Assembly (NCBI GenBank): GCA_041612035.1
Contig: JBFILX010000109.1
Coordinates: forward strand, 1-7,466
Length of the DNA: 7,466 nucleotides
Direction: 5' to 3'
DNA from: SZUA-320 sp041612035
Lineage (GTDB): Bacteria > Gemmatimonadota > Gemmatimonadetes > Gemmatimonadales > GWC2-71-9
The position numbers and the translations under genes were made by a program. Positions 1-6,390 of the stretch are shown here, piece after piece (within the stretch, counting starts at the first letter, position 1; each line of letters begins with the position of its first letter). The notes beneath the pieces are model-generated. The model did no database searches, was not told the origin of the DNA, and saw nothing but the letters and a program-made list of their open reading frames with translations.

Positions 1-1883
1 CATGCGGCCTCCAGTGCCTGCGAACGGGTGGTGAGCTTGTGGTATTCGCCGTGCCGGGGGGCGATCTCCCAGAACAGGTGCCGGGCGATGGCGTCGTGCT
101 GGTCGGGGGTCATCCCCTCGAACCGGAGCCCGTTGGCGAACCGGGTGCGGCCGCCGGCGCTGATCTCCTGGGCCCAGCGCACCGTGGCCCGGCCCACGAT
201 GGGGCCTTCGGGGAGGTCGAGCCGCAGGTCGAGCAGGGTGTCCGTGGCCATGGGCGCGTCGATGGTGATGGACATCCCGAAGCGGTTCAGGTTCCGGGCG
301 AAGGCCTGGTGCCACCCGCTCTCGGGGGCGCTGGCTACCCGGTAGAGCACCGGCAGGTCGAGCCGCTGCGGGAACCGGTAGGTGCGCCGCGACTCCTTGC
401 GCTTGAGGGCGAGGACGATCACGGGCACCAGCAGGTAGAGGAAGAAGAGCGAGAAGAAGACGTTGACGGCGTAGGCCCACAGCTCGTACTCGCCCGGCGC
501 CCGCACCGCCCGCACCGCCCCCCAGACGGCGGCCAGCGCGAGCCCGGCCACCAGGGCCAGGTAGGGCAGCAGCCGGCGCGGGCTCGCCGCGGCGCCTTCC
601 GCCTTCGGCGTCACCGCGAAGCGGAACTGGCCCGGGAGGAAGCCCAGGACCGACTGCATCATGGAGCCGAGCTTGATGAGGTTGTAGCGCTCGGTGAGCA
701 CGAACCCGCGGAACCCGCCCTGCATCGCCGCCGTGGCCGCCAGGTTGAAGGCCAGGTACGGCAGGAAGTACCGGAAGAAGACCCCCGGCTCGGTCCGGAG
801 CGGGAAGATCCCGGTGGCCACGCAGAAGACCGGGACCACCAGGTACACCAGCTTCTGGAAGCTCATCCAGTAGAAGTAGAAGGACGAGAGGTAGGCCAGG
901 CGCTGGCCGAACGAGAGGCCCCGGCCGAACACCGGGTTCTCCAGCTTCAGCACCTGCATCGCCCCGAGCCCCCAGCGGTGCCACTGGGTGTCGTACGCGT
1001 CGAAGGTCTGGGGCGCGAGGCCCCGGGCCACGGTCTGGTTCGAGTAGACCGTGCGCCAGCCCAGCTTCTGCATCCGGAGCCCGGTGTGCATGTCCTCGGT
1101 CACCGTCTCCGTGGCAAACCCGCCCACGGCCTCCAGGGCCGCGCGCCGGATCATCGCCGGGCTGCCGCAGTACATCCCCGCATCCAGCGCGTCCTTGCCG
1201 GGCTGGATGACGTTGAAGAACAGCTCCTGCTGCTGCCAGGCGGCCTCGTCCTCCCAGTCGGTGTCGTGCTGGAAGGAGTCCATGTTGTAGAAGTCCTGGT
1301 TGGCCTGCACCAGGCCCACGGTCGGGTCCTCGAAGAAGCCCAGCAGCCGCTCGATCAGGTCCGGCATCGGGACGTGGTCGGCGTCCAGCGTGACCACGAA
1401 GTCGCCGGTGGTCTTCCCCAGGGCGTGGTTCAGGTTCCCCGCCTTGGCGTGCGACCGGTCGCTCCGGGCCAGGTACTCGCACCCCAGCTCCCGGGCCAGG
1501 GCCGCCACCTCGGGCCGGTTCCCGTCGTCCAGGATCCAGGTGGTGTGCGGGTAGCTCAGGCTCACCGCGCAGACCGCCGTGTCCCGCAGCAGGCTCACGG
1601 GCTCGTTGTAGGTGGCGATGTAGACGTCTACCGACTGGCCGGGCCTGGGGACGGGCGGCTCGTGGCGCCGCTGCCGCCAGGTCGTGGCGAAGAACAGCAG
1701 CACCTCCCCGAAGCCCACCAGCTCGGCCGCCAGGAAGAGCACGAAGAACCAGGGGGCGACCGGATTCCAGGTGTCCTCGAACCGCCAGTGGAAGTACCGG
1801 AGGGCGGCCAGGACGGCCAGGATCACCGCGACCCGGGTCCAGAGGGCCGGGCGGCGGAAATAATGTGGCTCGGACGGGTTCAT
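1..1883 (-). CDS. bcsA: Cellulose synthase catalytic subunit (BcsA-like, GT2 family with PilZ domain), C-terminus beyond window edge
   Basis: An inner-membrane processive glycosyltransferase that would polymerise UDP-glucose into beta-1,4-glucan and thread it through its own membrane channel. 627 residues are visible from the ATG at 1883-1881; the frame runs off the left edge. Two membrane helices (about 17-34 and 45-65) precede the GT2 domain. The catalytic motifs are all present: DDG 119-121, HAKAGNLN 145-152, DAD 167-169, CGS 239-241, TED 262-264 and QxxRW 300-304. Four more hydrophobic segments follow, between about 335 and 493, with the BcsA gating-loop motif FAVTPK (FxVTxK) at 422-427. 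A PilZ domain starts near 498, with RxxxR at 499-503 and NLNRFG at 531-536 where [D/N]xSxxG is expected. These motifs together match c-di-GMP-activated BcsA; glucose as substrate is inferred from family. An in-frame TTG at 1913-1911 is an alternative start; neither start has a strong Shine-Dalgarno. BcsB/BcsC partners, if any, lie outside the window. Confidence 0.88.
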   Translation of the reverse strand, partial: MNPSEPHYFRRPALWTRVAVILAVLAALRYFHWRFEDTWNPVAPWFFVLFLAAELVGFGEVLLFFATTWRQRRHEPPVPRPGQSVDVYIATYNEPVSLLRDTAVCAVSLSYPHTTWILDDGNRPEVAALARELGCEYLARSDRSHAKAGNLNHALGKTTGDFVVTLDADHVPMPDLIERLLGFFEDPTVGLVQANQDFYNMDSFQHDTDWEDEAAWQQQELFFNVIQPGKDALDAGMYCGSPAMIRRAALEAVGGFATETVTEDMHTGLRMQKLGWRTVYSNQTVARGLAPQTFDAYDTQWHRWGLGAMQVLKLENPVFGRGLSFGQRLAYLSSFYFYWMSFQKLVYLVVPVFCVATGIFPLRTEPGVFFRYFLPYLAFNLAATAAMQGGFRGFVLTERYNLIKLGSMMQSVLGFLPGQFRFAVTPKAEGAAASPRRLLPYLALVAGLALAAVWGAVRAVRAPGEYELWAYAVNVFFSLFFLYLLVPVIVLALKRKESRRTYRFPQRLDLPVLYRVASAPESGWHQAFARNLNRFGMSITIDAPMATDTLLDLRLDLPEGPIVGRATVRWAQEISAGGRTRFANGLRFEGMTPDQHDAIARHLFWEIAPRHGEYHKLTTRSQALEAA

Positions 1884-2136
1884 GCGCGGATCCGTGGTTT
1901 CACGGCTCCGCAATGATCAAGACATATGCCGCGGGCTAAGACCCGCTACGGAAGCGGTTTGGGCCGGTTTTCCACACGCCGGAGTGGCAGGAGACGAGGC
2001 CAGGCGGGTGATTCGCGAGCCGGACGGTGGGGTTGGGCGGCCCACTCCGGGGGGGGAAGCGTCCGTCAGGGGGTTGTGGCCCGAGCCAAAACCGAATCCG
2101 GTCAGGCCACGAAACCTTCCTTGGGGCGGACTGCCA
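1884..2136 (-). promoter_or_regulatory. Structured leader/intergenic region upstream of bcsA
   Basis: These 253 bases separate the tRNA from bcsA and hold no convincing gene. Three inverted repeats are visible. 1931-1946 has 5-bp arms GCGGG/CCCGC with a 6-base loop. 1943-1957 has 5-bp arms CCGCT/AGCGG with a 5-base loop and shares bases 1943-1946 with the first, so only one of the two can form at a time. 2020-2050 has two stacked 5-bp stems (CCGGA/TCCGG outside, GTGGG/CCCAC inside) with a 2-base bulge and a 9-base loop. No hairpin is followed by a U-tract on the minus strand. I could not match the region to a known c-di-GMP riboswitch or find a clear promoter. A regulatory role is inferred. 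Confidence 0.3.
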
Positions 2137-2219
2137 TGCCCGAGGCGAGAGTCGAACTCGCATGGGGTTGCCCCCGGCGGATTTTGAGTCCGCTGCGTCT
2201 GCCATTCCGCCACTCGGGC
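2137..2219 (-). tRNA. tRNA-Leu (anticodon CAA)
   Basis: Read on the minus strand, this is a class II tRNA of 83 nt that decodes UUG. The acceptor stem is GCCCGAG (2219-2213) paired with CTCGGGC (2144-2138), with discriminator A at 2137, as expected for leucine. The anticodon stem GCGGA/TCCGC encloses the loop CTCAAAA, giving CAA as bases 34-36. A long variable arm with GGGG/CCCC strands marks the class II fold. The T arm is GCGAG-TTCGACT-CTCGC. The genomic sequence after the discriminator reads TGG, so CCA must be added enzymatically. No neighbouring tRNA is visible, so it appears to be a solitary gene. No convincing promoter can be made out in the very GC-rich DNA upstream. Confidence 0.95.
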
Positions 2220-2269
2220 CCGTGGGCAAGGTGCCGCCGCCCGGCCCGCCGGGCAAGCCACCCGTCAAG

Positions 2270-2294
2270 CCCCTCGATCGCCGGCTTCGAGGGG
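2270..2294 (-). terminator. Hairpin after the nfeD-floA operon, possible terminator
   Basis: A perfect 8-bp inverted repeat (CCCCTCGA/TCGAGGGG) with a 9-base loop lies 28 bases past the stop of the last operon gene on the minus strand. Its position suits transcription termination before the tRNA. The bases that follow on the minus strand (CTTGACG) do not form a U-tract, so it is a non-canonical terminator at best, or an RNA 3'-end stabiliser. Confidence 0.4.
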
Positions 2295-2322
2295 GGCGTG
2301 CGTGAAGGGCCTGAGCGCCCGG

Positions 2323-2889
2323 CTAGTCGTCCCGCAGGGCCACCGGCGGCCCCAGGATCTCGCGCCAGACGATCGCCCGCTGCAGCGCGGTCCGCGCCCG
2401 CCGCGGCCCGCGGGTGACGACGGGGACCGTCGCCGCGGCCGCGGCGTCCCGGATCCGCTGGTCGAACCTGGCGTGGTCGGCCGCGGTCAGTGGCCGGTTG
2501 CGGACCTCCGCCTCCCGGATTCGCCGCCGCACCAGTCGCTCCGCCCCGGTGTCCTGGTCCACCACCTCCCGGGTCCGGTCGGGCACCGGCCGGTCGAAGT
2601 CACGCAGGTCCCGCTCGGTGTTCCAGGTGTCCAGCACCTCGACCTCTTCGGCCCCCTCGAGCTCGAAGTCGCCCCGGCGCCCCATCGGCCCCGCGTCCCG
2701 CCCCTCCATCTCGGCCTGGAGCCGCTCCATCTCCCGCTGGAACCGCTCGAACACCGACTCCCGCGGCTGGGCGTCCTCGCCGCCGGGCCGGGGTGGCCGG
2801 GGCCGCGGCGGCGACTTCCGCTGCTTCCTGGACCCGAGGGCGCTCAGGACCAGCCAGACGACCAGCAGGATGATCGGGAGGGCGTCCAT
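2323..2889 (-). CDS. Small membrane-anchored protein of unknown function, third gene of nfeD-floA operon
   Basis: I do not recognise a named family. The 188-residue product starts with one hydrophobic segment (about 3-19) followed at once by a basic, proline-rich stretch (20-36, many R, K and P). This predicts an N-terminal anchor with the body in the cytoplasm. Residues 44-62 look like a short charged amphipathic or coiled-coil helix. The middle is rich in R, D and E, probably partly disordered. The tail contains WREILGPP at 175-182, which resembles a C-terminal signature I recall in other small bacterial membrane proteins; that recollection is unverified. The ATG is only three bases after the floA stop, so translation is probably coupled. 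Co-transcription with nfeD and floA suggests a role at the flotillin/NfeD membrane assembly, which is inference from position only. The gene ends with TAG at 2325-2323. Confidence 0.8.
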   Translation of the reverse strand: MDALPIILLVVWLVLSALGSRKQRKSPPRPRPPRPGGEDAQPRESVFERFQREMERLQAEMEGRDAGPMGRRGDFELEGAEEVEVLDTWNTERDLRDFDRPVPDRTREVVDQDTGAERLVRRRIREAEVRNRPLTAADHARFDQRIRDAAAAATVPVVTRGPRRARTALQRAIVWREILGPPVALRDD

Positions 2890-2892
2890 GCC

Positions 2893-3897
2893 TCAGGCGC
2901 CGGTGGGAGGTGTCGGGGGCTGGCCCTCCCCGCCCGCGATGGCGTTCCGCATCCCGGTGTCGGCCTCGATGTTCCGGTAGCGCTGGTAGTCCATCACGCC
3001 CAGGTGGCCCTTCTTGAAGGCCTCCGCCATGGCGAGGGGCACCTGCGACTCGGCCTCCACCAGCCGGGCCCGCTGGCGCTGGGTCTCGGCCTTGTACTCC
3101 TGCTCCATCGCCACCGCCAGCGCCCGCCGCTCCTCCGCCTTGGCCTGGGCGATCCGCTTGTCCGCCTCCGCCTGGTCGGTCTGCAGCTCGGCCCCGATGT
3201 TCTTGCCCACGTCCACGTCGGCGATGTCGATCGAGAGGATCTCGAACGCGGTGCCGGCGTCGAGCCCCTTGGCCAGCACCGTCTTGGAGATGCTGTCCGG
3301 GTTCTCCAGCACCGCCTTGTGCGACACGGCCGAGCCGATGGTGCTGACGATGCCCTCGCCCACCCGGGCCAGGATCGTCTCTTCGCCCGCGCCGCCCACC
3401 AGCCGGTTGATGTTGGCCCGCACGGTCACCCGCGCCATGGCCAGCAGCTGGATCCCGTCCTTGGCCATCGCGGCCACCTTGGGGGTGGTGATGACCTTCG
3501 GATTCACGCTCACCTGCACCGCCTCGAAGACGTCGCGGCCCGCCAGGTCGATGGCGGTGGCCTGCTTGAAGTCGAGCGCGATGCCCGCCTTGTCCGACGA
3601 GATCAGGGCCCGCACCACCCGCTCCACGTTGCCGCCCGCCAGGTAGTGGGCCTCCAGCGCGTTGATCGGCAGCTGGAGCCCGGCCTTGTAGGCATTGATG
3701 AGCGGGTTCACGATGTGGGCCGGGTTCACCTTGCGGAACCGCATCCCGAACAGGGTCAGGAACGACACCCGCACGCCCGAGGCGAGGGCCGTGATCCAGA
3801 GCCCGATCGGGATGAAGCGGAAGAAGATGACCGCCGCCAGGAAGGCGAGGAAGACCAGGACCAGCAGCAGTCCGGGCGCGAGGGTATCAGGATTCAC
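2893..3897 (-). CDS. floA: Flotillin-like protein FloA (SPFH domain membrane scaffold)
   Basis: A bacterial flotillin that forms membrane assemblies, associated in Bacillus with membrane fluidity and the organisation of signalling and secretion proteins. The 334-residue length is close to Bacillus FloA (YqfA). A hydrophobic helix at 9-26 is followed by a second hydrophobic stretch at about 28-40, the usual hairpin-type anchor. The SPFH/flotillin core spans roughly 50-235. An alanine-, glutamate- and lysine/arginine-rich coiled coil follows at about 240-292, containing the family's typical run of KAEERRA-type repeats. The C-terminus is a short glycine/proline tail. The start is GTG at 3897-3895, 30 bases after nfeD, with a weak GAGG upstream. 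The nfeD-floA gene pair is widely conserved, which supports both calls. The stop is three bases before the next gene. Confidence 0.95.
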   Translation of the reverse strand: MNPDTLAPGLLLVLVFLAFLAAVIFFRFIPIGLWITALASGVRVSFLTLFGMRFRKVNPAHIVNPLINAYKAGLQLPINALEAHYLAGGNVERVVRALISSDKAGIALDFKQATAIDLAGRDVFEAVQVSVNPKVITTPKVAAMAKDGIQLLAMARVTVRANINRLVGGAGEETILARVGEGIVSTIGSAVSHKAVLENPDSISKTVLAKGLDAGTAFEILSIDIADVDVGKNIGAELQTDQAEADKRIAQAKAEERRALAVAMEQEYKAETQRQRARLVEAESQVPLAMAEAFKKGHLGVMDYQRYRNIEADTGMRNAIAGGEGQPPTPPTGA

Positions 3898-3927
3898 GGC
3901 GAACCTCGAGGTGTCGGGTCGGGGTCG

Positions 3928-5250
3928 TCAGGCATCGAGCGCCCGGACGACGTGGCGGTAACCGTCGGAGCGGAGGACCCGCACCGCGGTCCCCGCCATG
4001 ATGAACTCCCCTTCAGTGACCACGTCGAGCCGCTCGCCGTCCACCGTGGCGGTGCCGGCGGGCCGGAGGTCGGTCGTGGCCCGGCCCTCGCGCCCCACCA
4101 GCTCGCTCCGGGACGGGGCGGAGACGAAGCCCTCCGAGGCGGTGGTGCTCTCCCGCAGGAAGAGCCCGCTCCAGCGCTGGCTCGACGGCAGGTGGCGGAG
4201 CCACCCCACGATCACGGCGGCGGTGACGATCAGGCTCACGGCCAGGATGGCGCCGGCCTGCACGAAGTCGGACATGGTCGGCAGGTTTCCCACCAGGGCC
4301 AGCAGCATGGACGCGCCGATGAGCAGGGCGCCCACCACGCCGGCCACGCCGAAGCCGGGGAGCACGAACACCTCCACCCCCACGGCGATGAGGCCGAGGC
4401 CGAGGAGGAGCACTTCCTCCCAGCCGGCCAGCCCCAGCAGGAAGCTGGAGCCGAAGAACAGCCCGAGCGAGCCCAGGCTCAGCAGCCCGCCCAGCCCGAA
4501 CGCCCCGCTCTTGATCTCGAACACCAGGCCCAGCATGCCGAGCGAGAGGAGGAGGGGGCTCACCAGCGGGTGGGTCAGGAATCGCACCACCTGTTCCGCC
4601 CAGTTGGGCGTGGCGTCGACCACCGTGGCCTCGGAGAGGTCGAGATCGTCGAGCAGGGCCCGCAGGGTGGCGGCCTCGCCCCGGGCGAAGCCGACGTCGA
4701 TCGCCTCGCCGGTGCTGAGGCTGAGGAGCTGGCCGGCCGGCTTCACGCCCGGGATGTCGATCGTCTCGTCCACCATCCCCTCGGCCAGCTGGGGGTCGAG
4801 GCCCCGCTCCTCGGCCAGCGCGCGGAACTCGCTCCGCATCGCGGAAACGATCTTCTCGGGCGCCTTGGTGCCCTGCCCGTCCACCGGGGTCGCCGCCCCC
4901 ATCACCGCGCCGGGCCGCATGTAGATGGCCCGGGCGGACAGGGCGATCATCGCCCCCGCGCTGAAGGCGCGGGGGTTCACGAAGGCGTAGACCGGCACCG
5001 GTGCGTTCCGCACGGCGTCCACGATCCGTTCCGCCGCGTCCACCCGGCCGCCGGGGGTGTTGATGTCGAGCACGGCGGCCGCGGCCCCCTTCTCCCCTGC
5101 CTCCCGGAGGGCGCGGGCCACGAAGGGCGCCAGGCCGTTCTCGATGACCCCGTTCACCGGGATGCGCACGACCGTGACCCCCTGGCCGGCGGCGGGGACC
5201 GCCAGACCCAGGGCGAGGAGGCCCGTCAGAACGAGGCTGCAGCGCGTCAC
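3928..5250 (-). CDS. nfeD: Long-form NfeD: membrane-bound ClpP-class serine protease with NfeD domain
   Basis: A membrane-integrated protease partner of flotillins, of the NfeD1b/YqeZ type and 440 residues long. Domains in order: signal peptide or first helix (about 1-23); ClpP-fold protease with TPGG at 65-68; probable nucleophile Ser97 in an SAG motif; probable general base Lys133 in the PEK segment, by analogy with the Ser/Lys dyad of the archaeal protease PH1510. A cluster of membrane helices spans about 229-351 and contains the NfeD signature ExFxLPGFG near 293-301. A C-terminal OB-fold runs from about 384 to the end. The GTG at 5250-5248 is chosen because a strong Shine-Dalgarno sits five bases upstream and the signal sequence then begins properly. 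The frame stays open to a GTG at 5286, but that start has no ribosome site. The gene is first in an operon with floA. Confidence 0.93.
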   Translation of the reverse strand: MTRCSLVLTGLLALGLAVPAAGQGVTVVRIPVNGVIENGLAPFVARALREAGEKGAAAAVLDINTPGGRVDAAERIVDAVRNAPVPVYAFVNPRAFSAGAMIALSARAIYMRPGAVMGAATPVDGQGTKAPEKIVSAMRSEFRALAEERGLDPQLAEGMVDETIDIPGVKPAGQLLSLSTGEAIDVGFARGEAATLRALLDDLDLSEATVVDATPNWAEQVVRFLTHPLVSPLLLSLGMLGLVFEIKSGAFGLGGLLSLGSLGLFFGSSFLLGLAGWEEVLLLGLGLIAVGVEVFVLPGFGVAGVVGALLIGASMLLALVGNLPTMSDFVQAGAILAVSLIVTAAVIVGWLRHLPSSQRWSGLFLRESTTASEGFVSAPSRSELVGREGRATTDLRPAGTATVDGERLDVVTEGEFIMAGTAVRVLRSDGYRHVVRALDA

Positions 5251-5255
5251 AGAAT

Positions 5256-5261
5256 CCCTCC
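5256..5261 (-). promoter_or_regulatory. Ribosome binding site that fixes the nfeD start
   Basis: GGAGGG on the minus strand is separated by the five bases ATTCT from the GTG at 5250. It decides for this start over the in-frame GTG 36 bases further upstream. Confidence 0.8.
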
Positions 5262-5276
5262 CGCGAGAACGTTTCA

Positions 5277-5285
5277 AATCTAACA
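5277..5285 (-). promoter_or_regulatory. Possible extended -10 promoter of nfeD-floA operon
   Basis: The minus strand reads TG-T-TAGATT, an extended -10 pattern with four of six matches to TATAAT. Transcription would start near 5270 and give a leader of about 20 bases that still includes the Shine-Dalgarno. It lies downstream of the sigma-operon terminator, as an independent operon promoter should. No -35 hexamer is recognisable; a run of nine G occupies part of the upstream spacer. Sequence match only. Confidence 0.3.
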
Positions 5286-5344
5286 CGCAGAAGCCCCCCC
5301 CCGTGTTTCACCGACGAACCGTGCCGGGCGGGAGGAGGACCACG

Positions 5345-5372
5345 AAAAAGGGCCGCCCCGAGGGGGCGGCCC
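5345..5372 (-). terminator. Intrinsic terminator of the sigma/anti-sigma operon
   Basis: On the minus strand a perfect 10-bp GC-rich stem (GGGCCGCCCC/GGGGCGGCCC, arms at 5363-5372 and 5350-5359) with a 3-base loop is followed directly by TTTTT (5349-5345). It starts 21 bases after the stop codon of the Spy-like gene. A second GC hairpin (CCGGCC/GGCCGG, 5372-5387) lies between the stop and this stem. This is the clearest terminator in the window and separates the sigma operon from nfeD-floA. Confidence 0.88.
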
Positions 5373-5393
5373 CGGCCTTCCGGCCGGCGGGGT

Positions 5394-5879
5394 TCAGCGC
5401 ATCGGGGGCCGCCCCGGGCGCTGATCCCGGAGATCCTGCACCCGCTGAAGCACCCGGTCGCGGAGGATGAAGAGCTGGGCCCGCTGGATCGGGGAGAGCA
5501 CGGTGGCCAGCTCCCGCTGCTCGTCCCGCATCAGCTGCATGTAGGTCACCCGGATCTCGGCGATCCGGTCGATGGCCCGGCCCACGGTGTCGGGGTCGGC
5601 GGCGATCCCGGGCCGGAGCTGACGGGCCAGGGTCTGCCGCAGGCCGCGCTCCTCCATCTCCAGCGCCCGGCGCCGCTGGGCGTAGGTGGCCATGGTGGAC
5701 CGGACCCGGGCGTCCTGCTCGCTGGTGAGCCCGAGTTCCTGCTTCATCCGGGCGGCGAACCGGAGTTCGACCTCCTGCCGGAGCCGCTCGGCCCGGGCCT
5801 CGGGGTCCTGGGCGTGGACCGGGACCGCCGGCCCCAGGACCAGGCCGGCCGCAAGCGCGAGGATCAGGGGTCGGAACAC
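5394..5879 (-). CDS. Secreted Spy/CpxP-like (LTxxQ) protein, possible periplasmic stress sensor
   Basis: A 161-residue periplasmic, almost wholly helical protein. A signal peptide covers 1-23, with a hydrophobic core at about 5-19 and a VHA-Q cleavage site. The mature part carries two Spy/CpxP-type LTxxQ motifs, LTSEQ at 51-55 and LSPIQ at 128-132, at the ends of charged helices. Known Spy/CpxP-fold proteins are chaperones or stress and metal sensors in the periplasm. The mature chain has no histidine, so nothing here points to a metal site. The GTG at 5879-5877 is chosen over an upstream in-frame ATG at 5924 because it follows the anti-sigma stop by one base, has a strong Shine-Dalgarno and begins a proper signal peptide. 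As third gene of the sigma operon it may modulate the anti-sigma factor from the periplasm, as CnrX does in CnrYXH. That role is inferred. Confidence 0.85.
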   Translation of the reverse strand: MFRPLILALAAGLVLGPAVPVHAQDPEARAERLRQEVELRFAARMKQELGLTSEQDARVRSTMATYAQRRRALEMEERGLRQTLARQLRPGIAADPDTVGRAIDRIAEIRVTYMQLMRDEQRELATVLSPIQRAQLFILRDRVLQRVQDLRDQRPGRPPMR

Positions 5880-5880
5880 G

Positions 5881-6390
5881 TCATCCCTCCAGGGTTTCGA
5901 GCACGGTTTCGAGTTCGTCTTCACTGAGGTCGCCCAGGCCGGGGACCGTGGGTCCCACCCGGTTCACCGCCGGCAGCACGAGGAGCACCTGCTCCAGTTC
6001 GTCCTCGCCCAGCCCGTCGAGCTCGGGGAGGAGGGCCTGGACCGGGGCGGCGGTGCCGGGCTCGACCAGGGGGAGGGGGCCGGACGGGGTGCGGAGCACC
6101 GCGACCGCCAGGACGGCGGCCGCGGCCGCCAGCGCCAGCCAGCGCCGGCGCGGCATCCGGAGCACCCGCGCCGGCTCGCTGGCCAGCCGGGTCGTCACGC
6201 CGGTCACGGCCCGGTCCACGTCGAACTCGCCCTCGAGCCCACGGCCCAGCGCACTGCCGATCCGGACCACTTCCCACTCCGCGGCGCACTCCGCGCACCC
6301 GGCCAGGTGCTCCCGCTCGGCCCCGGACCACCGGGCCTCGCCCAGCGCGACGGCCGGCATTCGCTCCGAGAGGTGTGGCGCTGGCGTCAT
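5881..6390 (-). CDS. Anti-sigma factor, membrane-anchored, with zinc-binding-type HxxxCxxC motif
   Basis: A 169-residue partner predicted to hold the upstream-encoded ECF sigma factor inactive at the membrane. The cytoplasmic N-terminal domain has H28-x3-C32-x2-C35, the ZAS zinc-finger signature of anti-sigma factors. A basic stretch at 75-83 leads into one transmembrane helix at about 84-99, so residues 100-169 should be periplasmic. That tail contains two copies of an acidic leucine-rich motif at 124-136 and 152-164 (9 of 13 identical, both with EDELE). The ATG overlaps the sigma stop by four bases (ATGA), and an AGGAG lies nine bases upstream inside the sigma gene, the usual layout for coupled translation of such pairs. 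The Spy-like gene begins one base after this stop. No enzyme-like domain is visible. Confidence 0.85.
   Translation of the reverse strand: MTPAPHLSERMPAVALGEARWSGAEREHLAGCAECAAEWEVVRIGSALGRGLEGEFDVDRAVTGVTTRLASEPARVLRMPRRRWLALAAAAAVLAVAVLRTPSGPLPLVEPGTAAPVQALLPELDGLGEDELEQVLLVLPAVNRVGPTVPGLGDLSEDELETVLETLEG
5885..5890 (-). promoter_or_regulatory. Ribosome binding site of the Spy-like gene, inside the anti-sigma 3' end
   Basis: GGAGGG on the minus strand, five bases before the GTG at 5879. It lies in the last codons of the anti-sigma gene and decides for the short, signal-peptide start. Confidence 0.75.

Noticed and set aside
39..1916. Long plus-strand open frame (625 codons) opposite bcsA
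   Set aside because: It is antisense to a gene with complete BcsA motifs, its composition is dominated by R, G, P, E and H, and no domain is visible. GC-biased third positions keep the opposite frame open.
1884..2136. c-di-GMP riboswitch (GEMM) in the bcsA leader
   Set aside because: The conserved GEMM core sequences and the tetraloop-receptor layout are not recognisable on the minus strand; only generic hairpins are seen.
2137..2219. tRNA-Leu as the attachment site of an integrated element
   Set aside because: No integrase, duplicated tRNA 3' end or foreign-looking DNA is seen on either side; both flanks are ordinary chromosomal genes.
1917..2268. Minus-strand open frames of about 110 codons over the tRNA
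   Set aside because: They run through the tRNA-Leu gene and have no ribosome site or family resemblance.
2302..5283. Plus-strand open frame of 993 codons spanning the whole nfeD-floA operon in antisense
   Set aside because: Striking in length, but it is low-complexity H/R/G/P/E sequence with no recognisable domain or membrane segment. It lies opposite three well-supported genes and is explained by codon bias in high-GC DNA.
4013..5311. Minus-strand open frame in another phase over nfeD
   Set aside because: It overlaps the true nfeD frame, is made of Arg/Gly/Pro-rich low-complexity sequence, and has no ribosome site or motif.
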